A stretch of 64,000 nt of DNA, from the NCBI RefSeq assembly GCF_001262605.1, contig NZ_LGTC01000001.1, forward strand, positions 5,964,001 to 6,028,000, read 5' to 3'. Shown piece by piece: positions 42,949 to 50,764 of this stretch (position 1 is the first letter of the stretch; each line of letters opens with the position of its first letter). Source of the DNA: Pseudobacteroides cellulosolvens ATCC 35603 = DSM 2933 (GTDB lineage: Bacteria > Bacillota > Clostridia > Acetivibrionales > DSM-2933). The notes under the pieces are model-generated. The model was not told the origin of the DNA, ran no database searches, and was given only the letters and a program-made list of their open reading frames with translations. The translations under genes were made by a program, and so were the position numbers.

Positions 42949-44151
42949 ATGTTTAAGCAAAAAAAACTTTCTATTCTGGCAATAATAATATTGTTAACAA
43001 GTTTAACTTTGTTTCCTTCTGCTGGAGGTTATGCTGTTAGTGATCTAAAAGTAGGTGCTTGGATAGGTGAACAACCTACTGATCAAGGAGTCGAAGCATT
43101 TAATCAGTTGCAAAACAGAAATCTAGATATAGTTCATATGTTTGTGGACTGGAGCACTAATTTTGATTCCATAAGAAATAATGTAAATTCTGCGTCTGCA
43201 AACAATGCAATTTTATTATTTACGTGGGAACCTTGGGAATATGATACAGTTCAGATTATGAATGGTAACGCTGACAACTATATTAAAAAAATGGCTCAAG
43301 ATATGAAGTCGTATGGAAAGGAAATTTGGTTAAGACCTTTGCATGAAGCCAATGGTGATTGGTATCCATGGGCTATAGGCTATAAAAGCGGTAAAAATAC
43401 AAACAGCACATATATATCTGCATTCAGGCATATTGTAGATATTTTCAGGAATGAAGGCACAAATAATGTAAAATTCATATTCAATGTAAACTGTAGTAAT
43501 GTAGGACCAAATACCTCTTTTACAGGAATTTATCCTGGTGATAATTATGTAGATTACAATTCCATAGATGGTTATAATTGGGGAACTACACAATCATGGG
43601 GAAGCACTTGGCAAACTTTTGATCAGATTTTTTCAAGTGCATATAACAGCTTGAAAAACTATAATAAGCAAATTTTTATAGCTGAGTGGGCTTCAACGGA
43701 AATAGGAGGAAATAAGGCACAGTGGATTACCGATTCTTTTAATAAGATTAAATCATCATATGATAAAATTTTTGCACAAGTTTGGTTTAGCCACAATAAA
43801 GAAACTGATTGGAGAATCAACTCAAGTGAATCGGCTCTTACTGCATATAAAAATGCTATAAAGAAAACAAGTGCAAATCCAACACCTACTAATACCCCTA
43901 CTAATCCTCCAACGAATACACCTTCGAATACACCTTCGAATACACCTACTAATACATCTATCAGAATTGCTGAAGACATTAATATGGATGGTGTTGTAAA
44001 TATGGCTGACGTATTGCAGATAGCTATTGCTTTTAATTCAGTTAGGGGAAATCCTAATTATAAAACAATTTTAGATTTAAATAACGATGGTGTAATAAAC
44101 TTGAGCGATGTAATTATGTGTGCTGTTAAGTTCAACACTATTTGCTATTGA
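42949..44151 (+). CDS. Cellulosomal GH26 beta-mannanase with dockerin
   Basis: A 400-residue secreted enzyme cleaving beta-1,4-mannan. Signal peptide to about residue 28 and a GH26 (beta/alpha)8 barrel about 33-305. The acid/base Glu133 is in RPLHEANGDWYPW and the nucleophile Glu246 is in FIAEWAS. A Thr/Pro linker (about 312-338) is followed by a dockerin (343-400) with repeats DINMDGVVNMADV and DLNNDGVINLSDV. The start has AGGGGGATATTTT upstream. Expression is plausibly controlled by the STAND-AraC regulator just upstream. Confidence 0.95.
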   Translation: MFKQKKLSILAIIILLTSLTLFPSAGGYAVSDLKVGAWIGEQPTDQGVEAFNQLQNRNLDIVHMFVDWSTNFDSIRNNVNSASANNAILLFTWEPWEYDTVQIMNGNADNYIKKMAQDMKSYGKEIWLRPLHEANGDWYPWAIGYKSGKNTNSTYISAFRHIVDIFRNEGTNNVKFIFNVNCSNVGPNTSFTGIYPGDNYVDYNSIDGYNWGTTQSWGSTWQTFDQIFSSAYNSLKNYNKQIFIAEWASTEIGGNKAQWITDSFNKIKSSYDKIFAQVWFSHNKETDWRINSSESALTAYKNAIKKTSANPTPTNTPTNPPTNTPSNTPSNTPTNTSIRIAEDINMDGVVNMADVLQIAIAFNSVRGNPNYKTILDLNNDGVINLSDVIMCAVKFNTICY

Positions 44152-44206
44152 TAAATTAAATTAATAAAAAATATGGTTAACAAAATTATATCTAATTTAT
44201 GTGAGG

Positions 44207-44232
44207 CCGGAATTTTTAAATTCCGGTTTTTT
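44207..44232 (+). terminator. Terminator of the GH26 gene
   Basis: CCGGAATTT pairs with AAATTCCGG and is followed by TTTTTT. Confidence 0.88.
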
Positions 44233-44467
44233 CCACGTTTATTGATGTCTTAAGTATATCTGTGTCATATTTCATTGCTCTACCCTTATATTCCTTAATG
44301 GCTTTCCATATAGCTATGTATTTATAATTGATGAACTCTAATCTAGAAGTCCTGCTTGTAATGATTCACCAGGAATTGGTCACTAAACTGTTAGCCAAAA
44401 CAATCCGATAAAAATAAAAATATTAAGAATTTTTAATAGAATGAACATAAATGGAGGTTCCAGCAGC

Positions 44468-46750
44468 ATGAGGATCGGTCTGCAGATAGCAAAGCTTGAA
44501 TATGGTTATGGAGTGAAAATCTGGCAAAGTGCAATGGAATATGCAAAACAGATACAAGCTGATCTTATTATATTTCCAGGTAGGAACCTCAATACACCCC
44601 ATGGCTTTGATTATCAATACAACTCTATTTTCCGGTTTATGAACAAGGAAAACCTGGATGCTCTCATCCTTGTGTCAACACTGGTAACAAATTATGTTAA
44701 CAAGTCTGACATGCTGGATTTTTGCTCTCAATTCAAGGGAATTCCACTTATCAGTTTGGGATTGAAGCTACCTGGCATTCCAAGCGTAATTATAGACAAT
44801 CGTTCTGGTATTAGAGATATGGTGAAACACATGATTGAGGTTCACAATGCTAAAAACATTGCCTTTATTCGGGGACCTGTGTTAAACTGGGAAGCTAATG
44901 AGCGATATGAAGCGTATTGTGAAGAAATTATGGCACAGGGTATTCCCTTTAACGAAAATTTAATAGGTCAGGGTGATTTTACATTTCAAAGCGTTGAACC
45001 GGCACTGAATGGTATTTTGAGCAAAAACAAAATAATTCCGGATGCTTTTATTTTTTCTAATGATGAAATGGCAATCCAGGGTATGAAAATACTCCAGAAA
45101 AGAGGAATTATAATCCCCGAAATGACAAGTGTCACAGGATTTGATGATATAAGCGAAGCTTCAAATCTTATAACTCCTTTAACTACAATAGAGCAGCAGC
45201 AGGAACAGATGGCTATAGTTGCTATAAATCTCATGAAAGATCTTGTTGATGGTAAGAAGGTTGATGATATAACCATACTTCCAACCAAAGCAGTTATCCG
45301 TTCAACCTGCGGCTGCAAGCTCCAATGTCTAGAAGAAGCCAATGCAATCGACTTAGATATTTTGGAAAGAATCAGGCTCGGCAACAACAACATTCTCGAG
45401 TCTGTAGCTTCCTCTCTTGAGGCAAAGGGTTTTTCAAGATTTCTTACAATCCAAAGAAAAGAAAGGATACAAAAAAACATTCAAAATTTGATTGAAATAT
45501 GCAAAAGCAAGGAGAATTTACATGAAGAATCAAAATACTCTTTAATAAGCGAGTTTGAAGAAATATTAAAAAGAGATTTGATTGAGGGAAATAATCCTGA
45601 TGACTGGAAGTTTATTTTTCATGCTATAACAACTACAATTGAAAATCTGAATAATAAACAAATTAACATTAATATATTTAGATCCTTATCACGTTCCTAT
45701 TTAATGATTATTAATGAGTTTGCCTTTTTGTACCAGCGAGTAATTGATTCCAAGAAAAGAGAAACAAATATCATACTTAGGGATATTTTGAATAGGCTTT
45801 TGTCCATCACACATACAAAGAATCTTGCACAAGTTATCCATGAACAATTGCCTCGTATTGGAATTAATACGTTTTTCCTCTCTCTGTTTGATAGAGAATT
45901 TACACATGAACGACTCAGTCCTTGGGAAGTACCTGAAAAAATCCGTTTTATAACAGGGATGGTCGATGGGAGTATAATATTAGATTTTGATAAAGTAAAT
46001 ACAGCATATAATTCCAATTTGATTTTTCCGCCACAAATCACAGCGGAATTCTCATCAAGAACACTTACGGTTTTACCTCTGTTCTTTAGGGATGTACAGT
46101 ACGGAACTATCGTTTTCGAGATGCCCAATTTTGATGGCTTCATATATGAAACGCTTGCAACTCAAATTTCAACTATCATGCTTTTTAATTCCAAGGAAAA
46201 AGTTGAAGAAAAGTTACGTCAAGCTATGCAGGTTCTCGAGACCACCAATATACAACTCAGTGAACTATCTCTGAAAGACGAGCTAACCGGCCTTTATAAC
46301 AGGCGGGGTTTTATTCAGTTGGTCAGCCAGCAATTATATTTGAACAGACAAGCAGGAAAGTCATGTCTTATCATATTTGGAGATATTGATAATCTGAAAA
46401 CAATTAATGACACATACGGTCACAAGGAAGGGGATTATACCATTCGCAGGATTGGTGAGATATTAAAACAAGCTTTTCGGGAAATGGATATTATCTCACG
46501 TTTTGGCGGTGATGAATTCACCATCCTTGCAACCAACGCTGGAAGAGCCCAGATACAGGTATTCAATGATCGAATTACGGAATTACTAGCCAACGAAAAC
46601 AAAATAAGTTCAAAGCCTTATAAATTATCCATAAGCTTAGGATTTAGTGTGTGCGAAAGCGATTCTGGCAATCCACTAGAAGACCTCATTCGTGAGGCTG
46701 ATATCAATCAATACAATAATAAAATGCTAAGAAAAAAATCAAATATATGA
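44468..46750 (+). CDS. Sugar-binding-type (LacI-like) sensor diguanylate cyclase
   Basis: A 760-residue cytoplasmic signalling protein. Residues 1-280 resemble the periplasmic-binding-protein fold of LacI/GalR regulators (FSNDEMAIQGMKILQKRGII, SVTGFDDISEASNLITPLTT) but without the N-terminal helix-turn-helix. A helical and GAF-like middle follows (about 290-590). The C-terminal GGDEF domain starts near DELTGLYNRRGF and contains the intact signature GGDEF (680-684). Probably makes c-di-GMP in response to a sugar-like ligand. GGAGG precedes the ATG at 44468. Position after the mannanase suggests a saccharide cue, but this is inference. Confidence 0.88.
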   Translation: MRIGLQIAKLEYGYGVKIWQSAMEYAKQIQADLIIFPGRNLNTPHGFDYQYNSIFRFMNKENLDALILVSTLVTNYVNKSDMLDFCSQFKGIPLISLGLKLPGIPSVIIDNRSGIRDMVKHMIEVHNAKNIAFIRGPVLNWEANERYEAYCEEIMAQGIPFNENLIGQGDFTFQSVEPALNGILSKNKIIPDAFIFSNDEMAIQGMKILQKRGIIIPEMTSVTGFDDISEASNLITPLTTIEQQQEQMAIVAINLMKDLVDGKKVDDITILPTKAVIRSTCGCKLQCLEEANAIDLDILERIRLGNNNILESVASSLEAKGFSRFLTIQRKERIQKNIQNLIEICKSKENLHEESKYSLISEFEEILKRDLIEGNNPDDWKFIFHAITTTIENLNNKQININIFRSLSRSYLMIINEFAFLYQRVIDSKKRETNIILRDILNRLLSITHTKNLAQVIHEQLPRIGINTFFLSLFDREFTHERLSPWEVPEKIRFITGMVDGSIILDFDKVNTAYNSNLIFPPQITAEFSSRTLTVLPLFFRDVQYGTIVFEMPNFDGFIYETLATQISTIMLFNSKEKVEEKLRQAMQVLETTNIQLSELSLKDELTGLYNRRGFIQLVSQQLYLNRQAGKSCLIIFGDIDNLKTINDTYGHKEGDYTIRRIGEILKQAFREMDIISRFGGDEFTILATNAGRAQIQVFNDRITELLANENKISSKPYKLSISLGFSVCESDSGNPLEDLIREADINQYNNKMLRKKSNI

Positions 46751-46962
46751 TTATTACCATCAACAAAAAATAATAGTTTTTTTCATTTTCTATATCATCC
46801 ACTCCAATACTAATTAAATTTCATTCCTTCAACATTGTTATATGTTATATGGCTTCTTCCCTTATTTTTAGCAAATAATAATAAGGCATTGTACTAAACT
46901 GTAATTTTGGATAACCACAATGTGGAAATATTATGTAATTACTTGATATCACCTACAGTACC

Positions 46963-47103
46963 CTAGAAAGTATGTGATAAAAGATTTATCGTCTACTTTC
47001 TAGGTCTGACTCTGCAAGATGATTTTTAAGAATCTTTTCAGTTGCTTAAAAAGCTTCGGACAAGGTTCTAAAGCACTACTTCGCCAGCTATTCTAAATGG
47101 GGG
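46963..47103 (+). repeat. Dispersed intergenic repeat, copy 2
   Basis: It opens with a nested hairpin: CCTAGAAAGTA pairs with TACTTTCTAGG and inside GATAAA pairs with TTTATC. CTCTGCAAGA, CTTTTCAGTTGCTTAAAA and CTTCGCCAGCTATTCTAAA follow, matching copy 1. The end of the repeat supplies the last codons and stop of rsgI2. The gap 46751-46962 holds nothing recognisable. Confidence 0.55.
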
Positions 47104-48680
47104 CAAAAAATCCCTTGATTAAAGCCATTAAGGATGGAAGTAGGAGGTACTTTCACATCATTAGTTTTTGGCGGAATGGGAGTAGGAGGTACTTTTACAT
47201 CATTAGTTTTTGGCGGAATGGGAGTAGGAGGTACTTTTACATCATTAGTTTTTGGCGGAATGGGAGTAGGAGGTACTTTCACATCATTAGTTTTTGGCGG
47301 AATGGGAGTAGGAGGTACTTTTACATCATTAGTTTTTGGCGGAATGGGAGTAGGAGGTACTTTTACATCATTAGTTTTTGGCGGAATGGGAGTAGGAGGT
47401 ACTTTTACATCATTAGTTTTTGGCGGAATGGGAGTAGGAGGTACTTTTACATCATTAGTCTTTGGCAGAATAGGAGTAGGAGGCACTTTTATATCATTAG
47501 TTTTTGGCGGAATGGGAGTAGGAGGTACTTTTACATCATTAGTTTTTGGCGGAATAGGAGTAGGAGGTGTTTTTATATCATTAGTTTTTGGCAGAATGGG
47601 AGTAGGAAGTACTTTTTTATTTTCACCAGATTTTAAATCTACATTAATAGCATTTCTTTCTTGAACTTCTAATTCAAGTCCAATTGAGTCTTTTTCATCT
47701 TTATTTCTTTGCTTTTTAGATTCTTTTTCAGGATGAGTATCTTTTGTATCAATAACAGTTGGTAAATTCTCACTTTCACCATTATTAGGTATATTTGTTT
47801 TGTTTTGAGAAGGCAATACCTCTTGAGTAATAGCAGGCCGATTGGTCGCATTTTGCTTAAAATTTTGATCTTTTAAAATTTCTATTTTTTTCTCATCATT
47901 AGTTAAAGCTTCATTTGTAATTGATAAATATGGTATATTGACTTTTTTAATAAGTTCACCAACCTGCATATCTCTGGCTTGTTCAAGACTTATATTTTTC
48001 CCCTGTTCTTGTGCTTTTTCAAAAATATAATATCTTCCCATTGAAATATTGTTTTTTACTGCTAATCTTCTAGCGTCATAGTTTATTCCAACAAACCTAT
48101 AATCAACATTATTATCTAGCTCATCGACGGAACTTTTGCATGCTAGCAAAACTTTTTCTATATTTTTGTTTGCGTAACTTTGATCATCCTTCTTGTGCTT
48201 TGTATATGCTGAAATAATTATACAATCACTACTCGTATAACCATCCTGCATAATATTGTTTTTATTCTTTAGCACAACAGATAAAGCAGTTTGAAATGGT
48301 TTTGATTTTAAGTTAATTTTCATAAGATTTTCTTGCGATTTTTTATCAATACTAGTTGCTTTTACTACTTTCATATTATTGTCAACAGCAAACTCAATAC
48401 TTGCCTTACCATCAATGCAAACATATGTGTAATTTTCGCTATTACGGAAAAAATGCAAGTTCAAAAACACAAATATAAAAATTGCTGCTATGGATGAAAC
48501 AATTTTTATAGTCATATTCACCTTGTTTTTACTAGAAATTATTTCATTTGCTCCAAAGTGTATCTCCAGCCCTAAATACATGCCAGGCTGCTTTTTTATA
48601 TATAGGATTTCACAGTCTTTAGTCATTATGGCTGCTTTATCATCAATAATCTTTATAATAGTTCCAGTTATTTTTCTCAT
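47088..48680 (-). CDS. rsgI: RsgI-family anti-sigma factor with proline-rich tandem repeats, sensor domain absent
   Basis: A 530-residue anti-sigma factor. Cytoplasmic anti-sigma domain 1-50 (KITGTIIKIIDDKAAIMTKD), one membrane helix about 57-77, and a conserved external segment (YVCIDGKASIEFAVDNNMKV to about 250). A charged linker (about 270-345) is followed by about 11 copies of a 14-residue unit TPIPPKTNDVKVPP. The protein then ends in TSILNGFNQGIFCPHLE with no recognisable sensor domain. The stop lies inside a dispersed intergenic repeat, so the original C-terminal domain was probably lost. The rigid Pro-Thr stalk could cross the cell wall. It follows sigI2 by 13 bases with GGGGGG as ribosome site. 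Confidence 0.85.
   Translation of the reverse strand: MRKITGTIIKIIDDKAAIMTKDCEILYIKKQPGMYLGLEIHFGANEIISSKNKVNMTIKIVSSIAAIFIFVFLNLHFFRNSENYTYVCIDGKASIEFAVDNNMKVVKATSIDKKSQENLMKINLKSKPFQTALSVVLKNKNNIMQDGYTSSDCIIISAYTKHKKDDQSYANKNIEKVLLACKSSVDELDNNVDYRFVGINYDARRLAVKNNISMGRYYIFEKAQEQGKNISLEQARDMQVGELIKKVNIPYLSITNEALTNDEKKIEILKDQNFKQNATNRPAITQEVLPSQNKTNIPNNGESENLPTVIDTKDTHPEKESKKQRNKDEKDSIGLELEVQERNAINVDLKSGENKKVLPTPILPKTNDIKTPPTPIPPKTNDVKVPPTPIPPKTNDIKVPPTPILPKTNDVKVPPTPIPPKTNDVKVPPTPIPPKTNDVKVPPTPIPPKTNDVKVPPTPIPPKTNDVKVPPTPIPPKTNDVKVPPTPIPPKTNDVKVPPTPIPPKTNDVKVPPTSILNGFNQGIFCPHLE
47138..47613 (-). repeat. 42-bp tandem repeat (about 11 units)
   Basis: Units of 42 bases, several identical, others differing at one to three positions, all inside rsgI2 and in frame (14 residues each). 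The near-identity of the central units indicates recent expansion or homogenisation; edge units are more diverged. Confidence 0.95.
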
Positions 48681-48693
48681 TTAAATTACCCCC

Positions 48694-49428
48694 CTACTTA
48701 AGCAAATCTTCAATATATTTTTTCAGAACGTCAAGATTACTTTTTAATATCAAAACCATTGCTATAATAAATTTTCTGTTTTTTTCAAGTGTTCTTTGTG
48801 ATAAATTGACTTTTTGTTTCAAATCGGTAAATGGTAATGTTTTTTTAAAACAAAATTTTTGATATAAATCTTCATTTTCTGCAATTAGCCTTGAAATTTT
48901 TATACAATTAGCTCTAGTGTCTTTATGTTTTGGAGAGGAATTTATTAATTGCTCAATTGTTATTCCGAAGCTATTAATAGATTTTTCCAAATAAACAAAC
49001 TCTTCCTTTAACTCGAATTCATAAACATGATTGGAACGGATATCCATAAGAAATTTTTCTTCAAAGTTAGTAGTATCATCAAAAGAAGAAAAAGGGTAAA
49101 CATTGGCATTCTTTTGTGAAAGTCGTATATAGTCGATAACTCGCCTTCTAATGACTTGTTTTGAAAAATCCATAAATGAATATTTTTTTTCTTCGTTATA
49201 ACATTCGATGGATTCGTTAAATGCCATAAGACCAATGCTAAACTCTTCACTTGATTCAATATCTATATTTTTATTTATTATTTGAGATACAGACTTGATA
49301 ATAAAGGGCTTATAGCTATTTATGAACTCATTTCTCAGTAAATCATCACCTTTTTTAACTTTTCTAACTATATCAATAAAAGAATCTTTCTCTCGTTTGA
49401 ATTTACTCAAAAGCATAATTTCTGCCAC
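48694..49428 (-). CDS. sigI: SigI-family RNA polymerase sigma factor (copy 2)
   Basis: A 244-residue alternative sigma factor paired with the adjacent RsgI. Region 2: LRNEFINSYKPFIIKSVSQI, EEFSIGLMAFNESIECYNEE and VIRRRVIDYIRLSQK. C-terminal SigI-type domain: LPFTDLKQKVNLSQRTLEKN, then RKFIIAMVLILKSN. The GTG start at 49428 is chosen because AGAAGGTG lies 7 bases upstream; further upstream the frame is promoter sequence. Divergent from a secreted coiled-coil protein gene, with which it shares a 180-base intergenic region. Confidence 0.88.
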   Translation of the reverse strand: MAEIMLLSKFKREKDSFIDIVRKVKKGDDLLRNEFINSYKPFIIKSVSQIINKNIDIESSEEFSIGLMAFNESIECYNEEKKYSFMDFSKQVIRRRVIDYIRLSQKNANVYPFSSFDDTTNFEEKFLMDIRSNHVYEFELKEEFVYLEKSINSFGITIEQLINSSPKHKDTRANCIKISRLIAENEDLYQKFCFKKTLPFTDLKQKVNLSQRTLEKNRKFIIAMVLILKSNLDVLKKYIEDLLK

Positions 49429-49456
49429 ACTATAACACCTTCTTTCATATAGTATA

Positions 49457-49486
49457 TTCGAAATTTTTGCTTGTTTTTGTTCGGTC
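49457..49486 (-). promoter_or_regulatory. Candidate SigI-type autoregulatory promoter
   Basis: The minus strand has GACCGAACAAAAA and, about 20 bases on, TTTCGAATA. SigI promoters are described with an A-tract near -35 and CGAA-like -10; the spacing here is compatible. About 30 bases upstream of the GTG start. Tentative. Confidence 0.3.
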
Positions 49487-49607
49487 CAGAAAAAAATAAA
49501 TTTGTGATTACCCGAATAAAAAAAAATACAATTTTCGAATACCTTAAGTAGACGGTTAACCATCTAAATTATTTTAAATTCTAAATTTTTTAAAGGAGAA
49601 GATATCT

Positions 49608-50540
49608 ATGTCTATTAAAAGGTATGTAAGTGCTGCATTAACAACAACATTACTTGTATCAGTTACTTTCTGTTCATTTGCAACAGATGCTATTTCAACT
49701 ACAGTTCCATCAACAAAGCCTTCAACAACTCCAGCTCCCGTTATTAAAGCGGAATCAGAAGTTGATAGGCTAACTAAGGAATTTGGTGCTGAAGCTGCTT
49801 TAATAATCATTGCTGCTCAAAATGAGATTAAAACAATACATACAAGTTTAGATTCGCTAAGAAAAGATATTAAAGCTGCTAAAGAAGCAGAAGAAGTTGA
49901 TGAAGCAGCTTTATCTGCACTTCTTGAAAAAGAAAAGGCTTTACAAGCGGATTTAAAAACTAAAGAAGATGCTTTAAGAATTCTTAGAGACGATCTTAAG
50001 TTAAAAGCAGAGTTTGGTGCTGAAGCAGCTGCTAAAATCATAGCATCTAAAGATGAAATATCAGTTGTTCGTTCCAGCTTAGATTCACTGAGAAAAGATA
50101 TTAAAGCTGCTAAAGAAGCAGAAGAAGTTGATGAAGCAGCTTTATCTGCACTTCTTGAAAAAGAAAAGGCTTTACAAGCGGATTTAAAAACTAAAGAAGA
50201 TGCTTTAAGAATTCTTAGAGACAATCTTAAGTTAAAAGCAGAGTTTGGTGCTGAAGCAGCTGCTAAAATCATAGCATCTAAAGATGAAATATCAGTTGTT
50301 CGTTCCAGCTTAGATTCATTAAGAAAAGATATTAAAGCTGCTAAAGAAGCTGAAGAAGTTGATGAAACAGCTTTAGCTGCACTTCTTGAAAAGGAAGAGG
50401 CCTTAGTTAGTGATTTAGCTACTAAGGAAAAAGCCCTTAAAGACTACATTAAAAGCTTAAGACCAACACCACCAACACCACCAACACCACCAACACCAAC
50501 TAACACTGCTACACCTGCACCAACAACATCAGCTAACTAA
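49608..50540 (+). CDS. Secreted coiled-coil protein with three 77-residue repeats
   Basis: A 310-residue exported protein. Signal peptide to about residue 26 (TTTLLVSVTFCSFA), a short Thr/Pro linker, then three repeats of about 77 residues. Each starts EFGAEAA and contains SLDSLRKDIKAAKEAEEVDE, ALLEKEKALQADLKTKED and ALRILRD. Repeats 1 and 2 are almost identical at DNA level (231-base period). Strong heptad character predicts long coiled coils. The tail is a PTP-rich linker (about 285-310) with no anchor. Function unknown; it could be a structural or cell-surface spacer protein. Divergent from sigI2, with AAAGGAGAAG before ATG. Confidence 0.8.
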   Translation: MSIKRYVSAALTTTLLVSVTFCSFATDAISTTVPSTKPSTTPAPVIKAESEVDRLTKEFGAEAALIIIAAQNEIKTIHTSLDSLRKDIKAAKEAEEVDEAALSALLEKEKALQADLKTKEDALRILRDDLKLKAEFGAEAAAKIIASKDEISVVRSSLDSLRKDIKAAKEAEEVDEAALSALLEKEKALQADLKTKEDALRILRDNLKLKAEFGAEAAAKIIASKDEISVVRSSLDSLRKDIKAAKEAEEVDETALAALLEKEEALVSDLATKEKALKDYIKSLRPTPPTPPTPPTPTNTATPAPTTSAN

Positions 50541-50570
50541 AAAATAATATTTTATTACTATTATATTTTA

Positions 50571-50613
50571 AAAACAAAGATTGACTTCAATAATAGTCAA
50601 TCTTTGTTTTTTT
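50571..50613 (+). terminator. Terminator of the coiled-coil protein gene
   Basis: AAACAAAGATTGACT pairs with AGTCAATCTTTGTTT around TCAATAAT and is followed by a T run. Confidence 0.92.
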
Positions 50614-50764
50614 GAATATTAATTTTATAATCAGGATTTTTCCTGGTATTCTTCAAAGTAGAAAAATGGTTAATTTTATTTCATAAATGCCGAAAAAGTA
50701 TATGCACATAGAAATGAGGTTATTTAATAGAAAGAAAGTTATAATGGATAATGGAGGATACATT

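Noticed and set aside
47138-47613. Possible CRISPR array (regular repeats)
   Set aside because: The units are contiguous 42-bp tandem repeats without unique spacers, lie within a coding frame, and no cas gene is in the window.
47097-47664. Two long frames on the plus strand through the 42-bp repeats (glycine/phenylalanine- or arginine-rich repeats)
   Set aside because: They are antisense shadows: the repeat length is a multiple of three, so all frames stay open. The minus-strand rsgI frame has the proper domain structure, ribosome site and sigI partner.
49817-50272. Antisense frame opposite the coiled-coil repeat gene
   Set aside because: No ribosome site, and composition mirrors the sense-strand repeat; it is open only because the repeat length is divisible by three.
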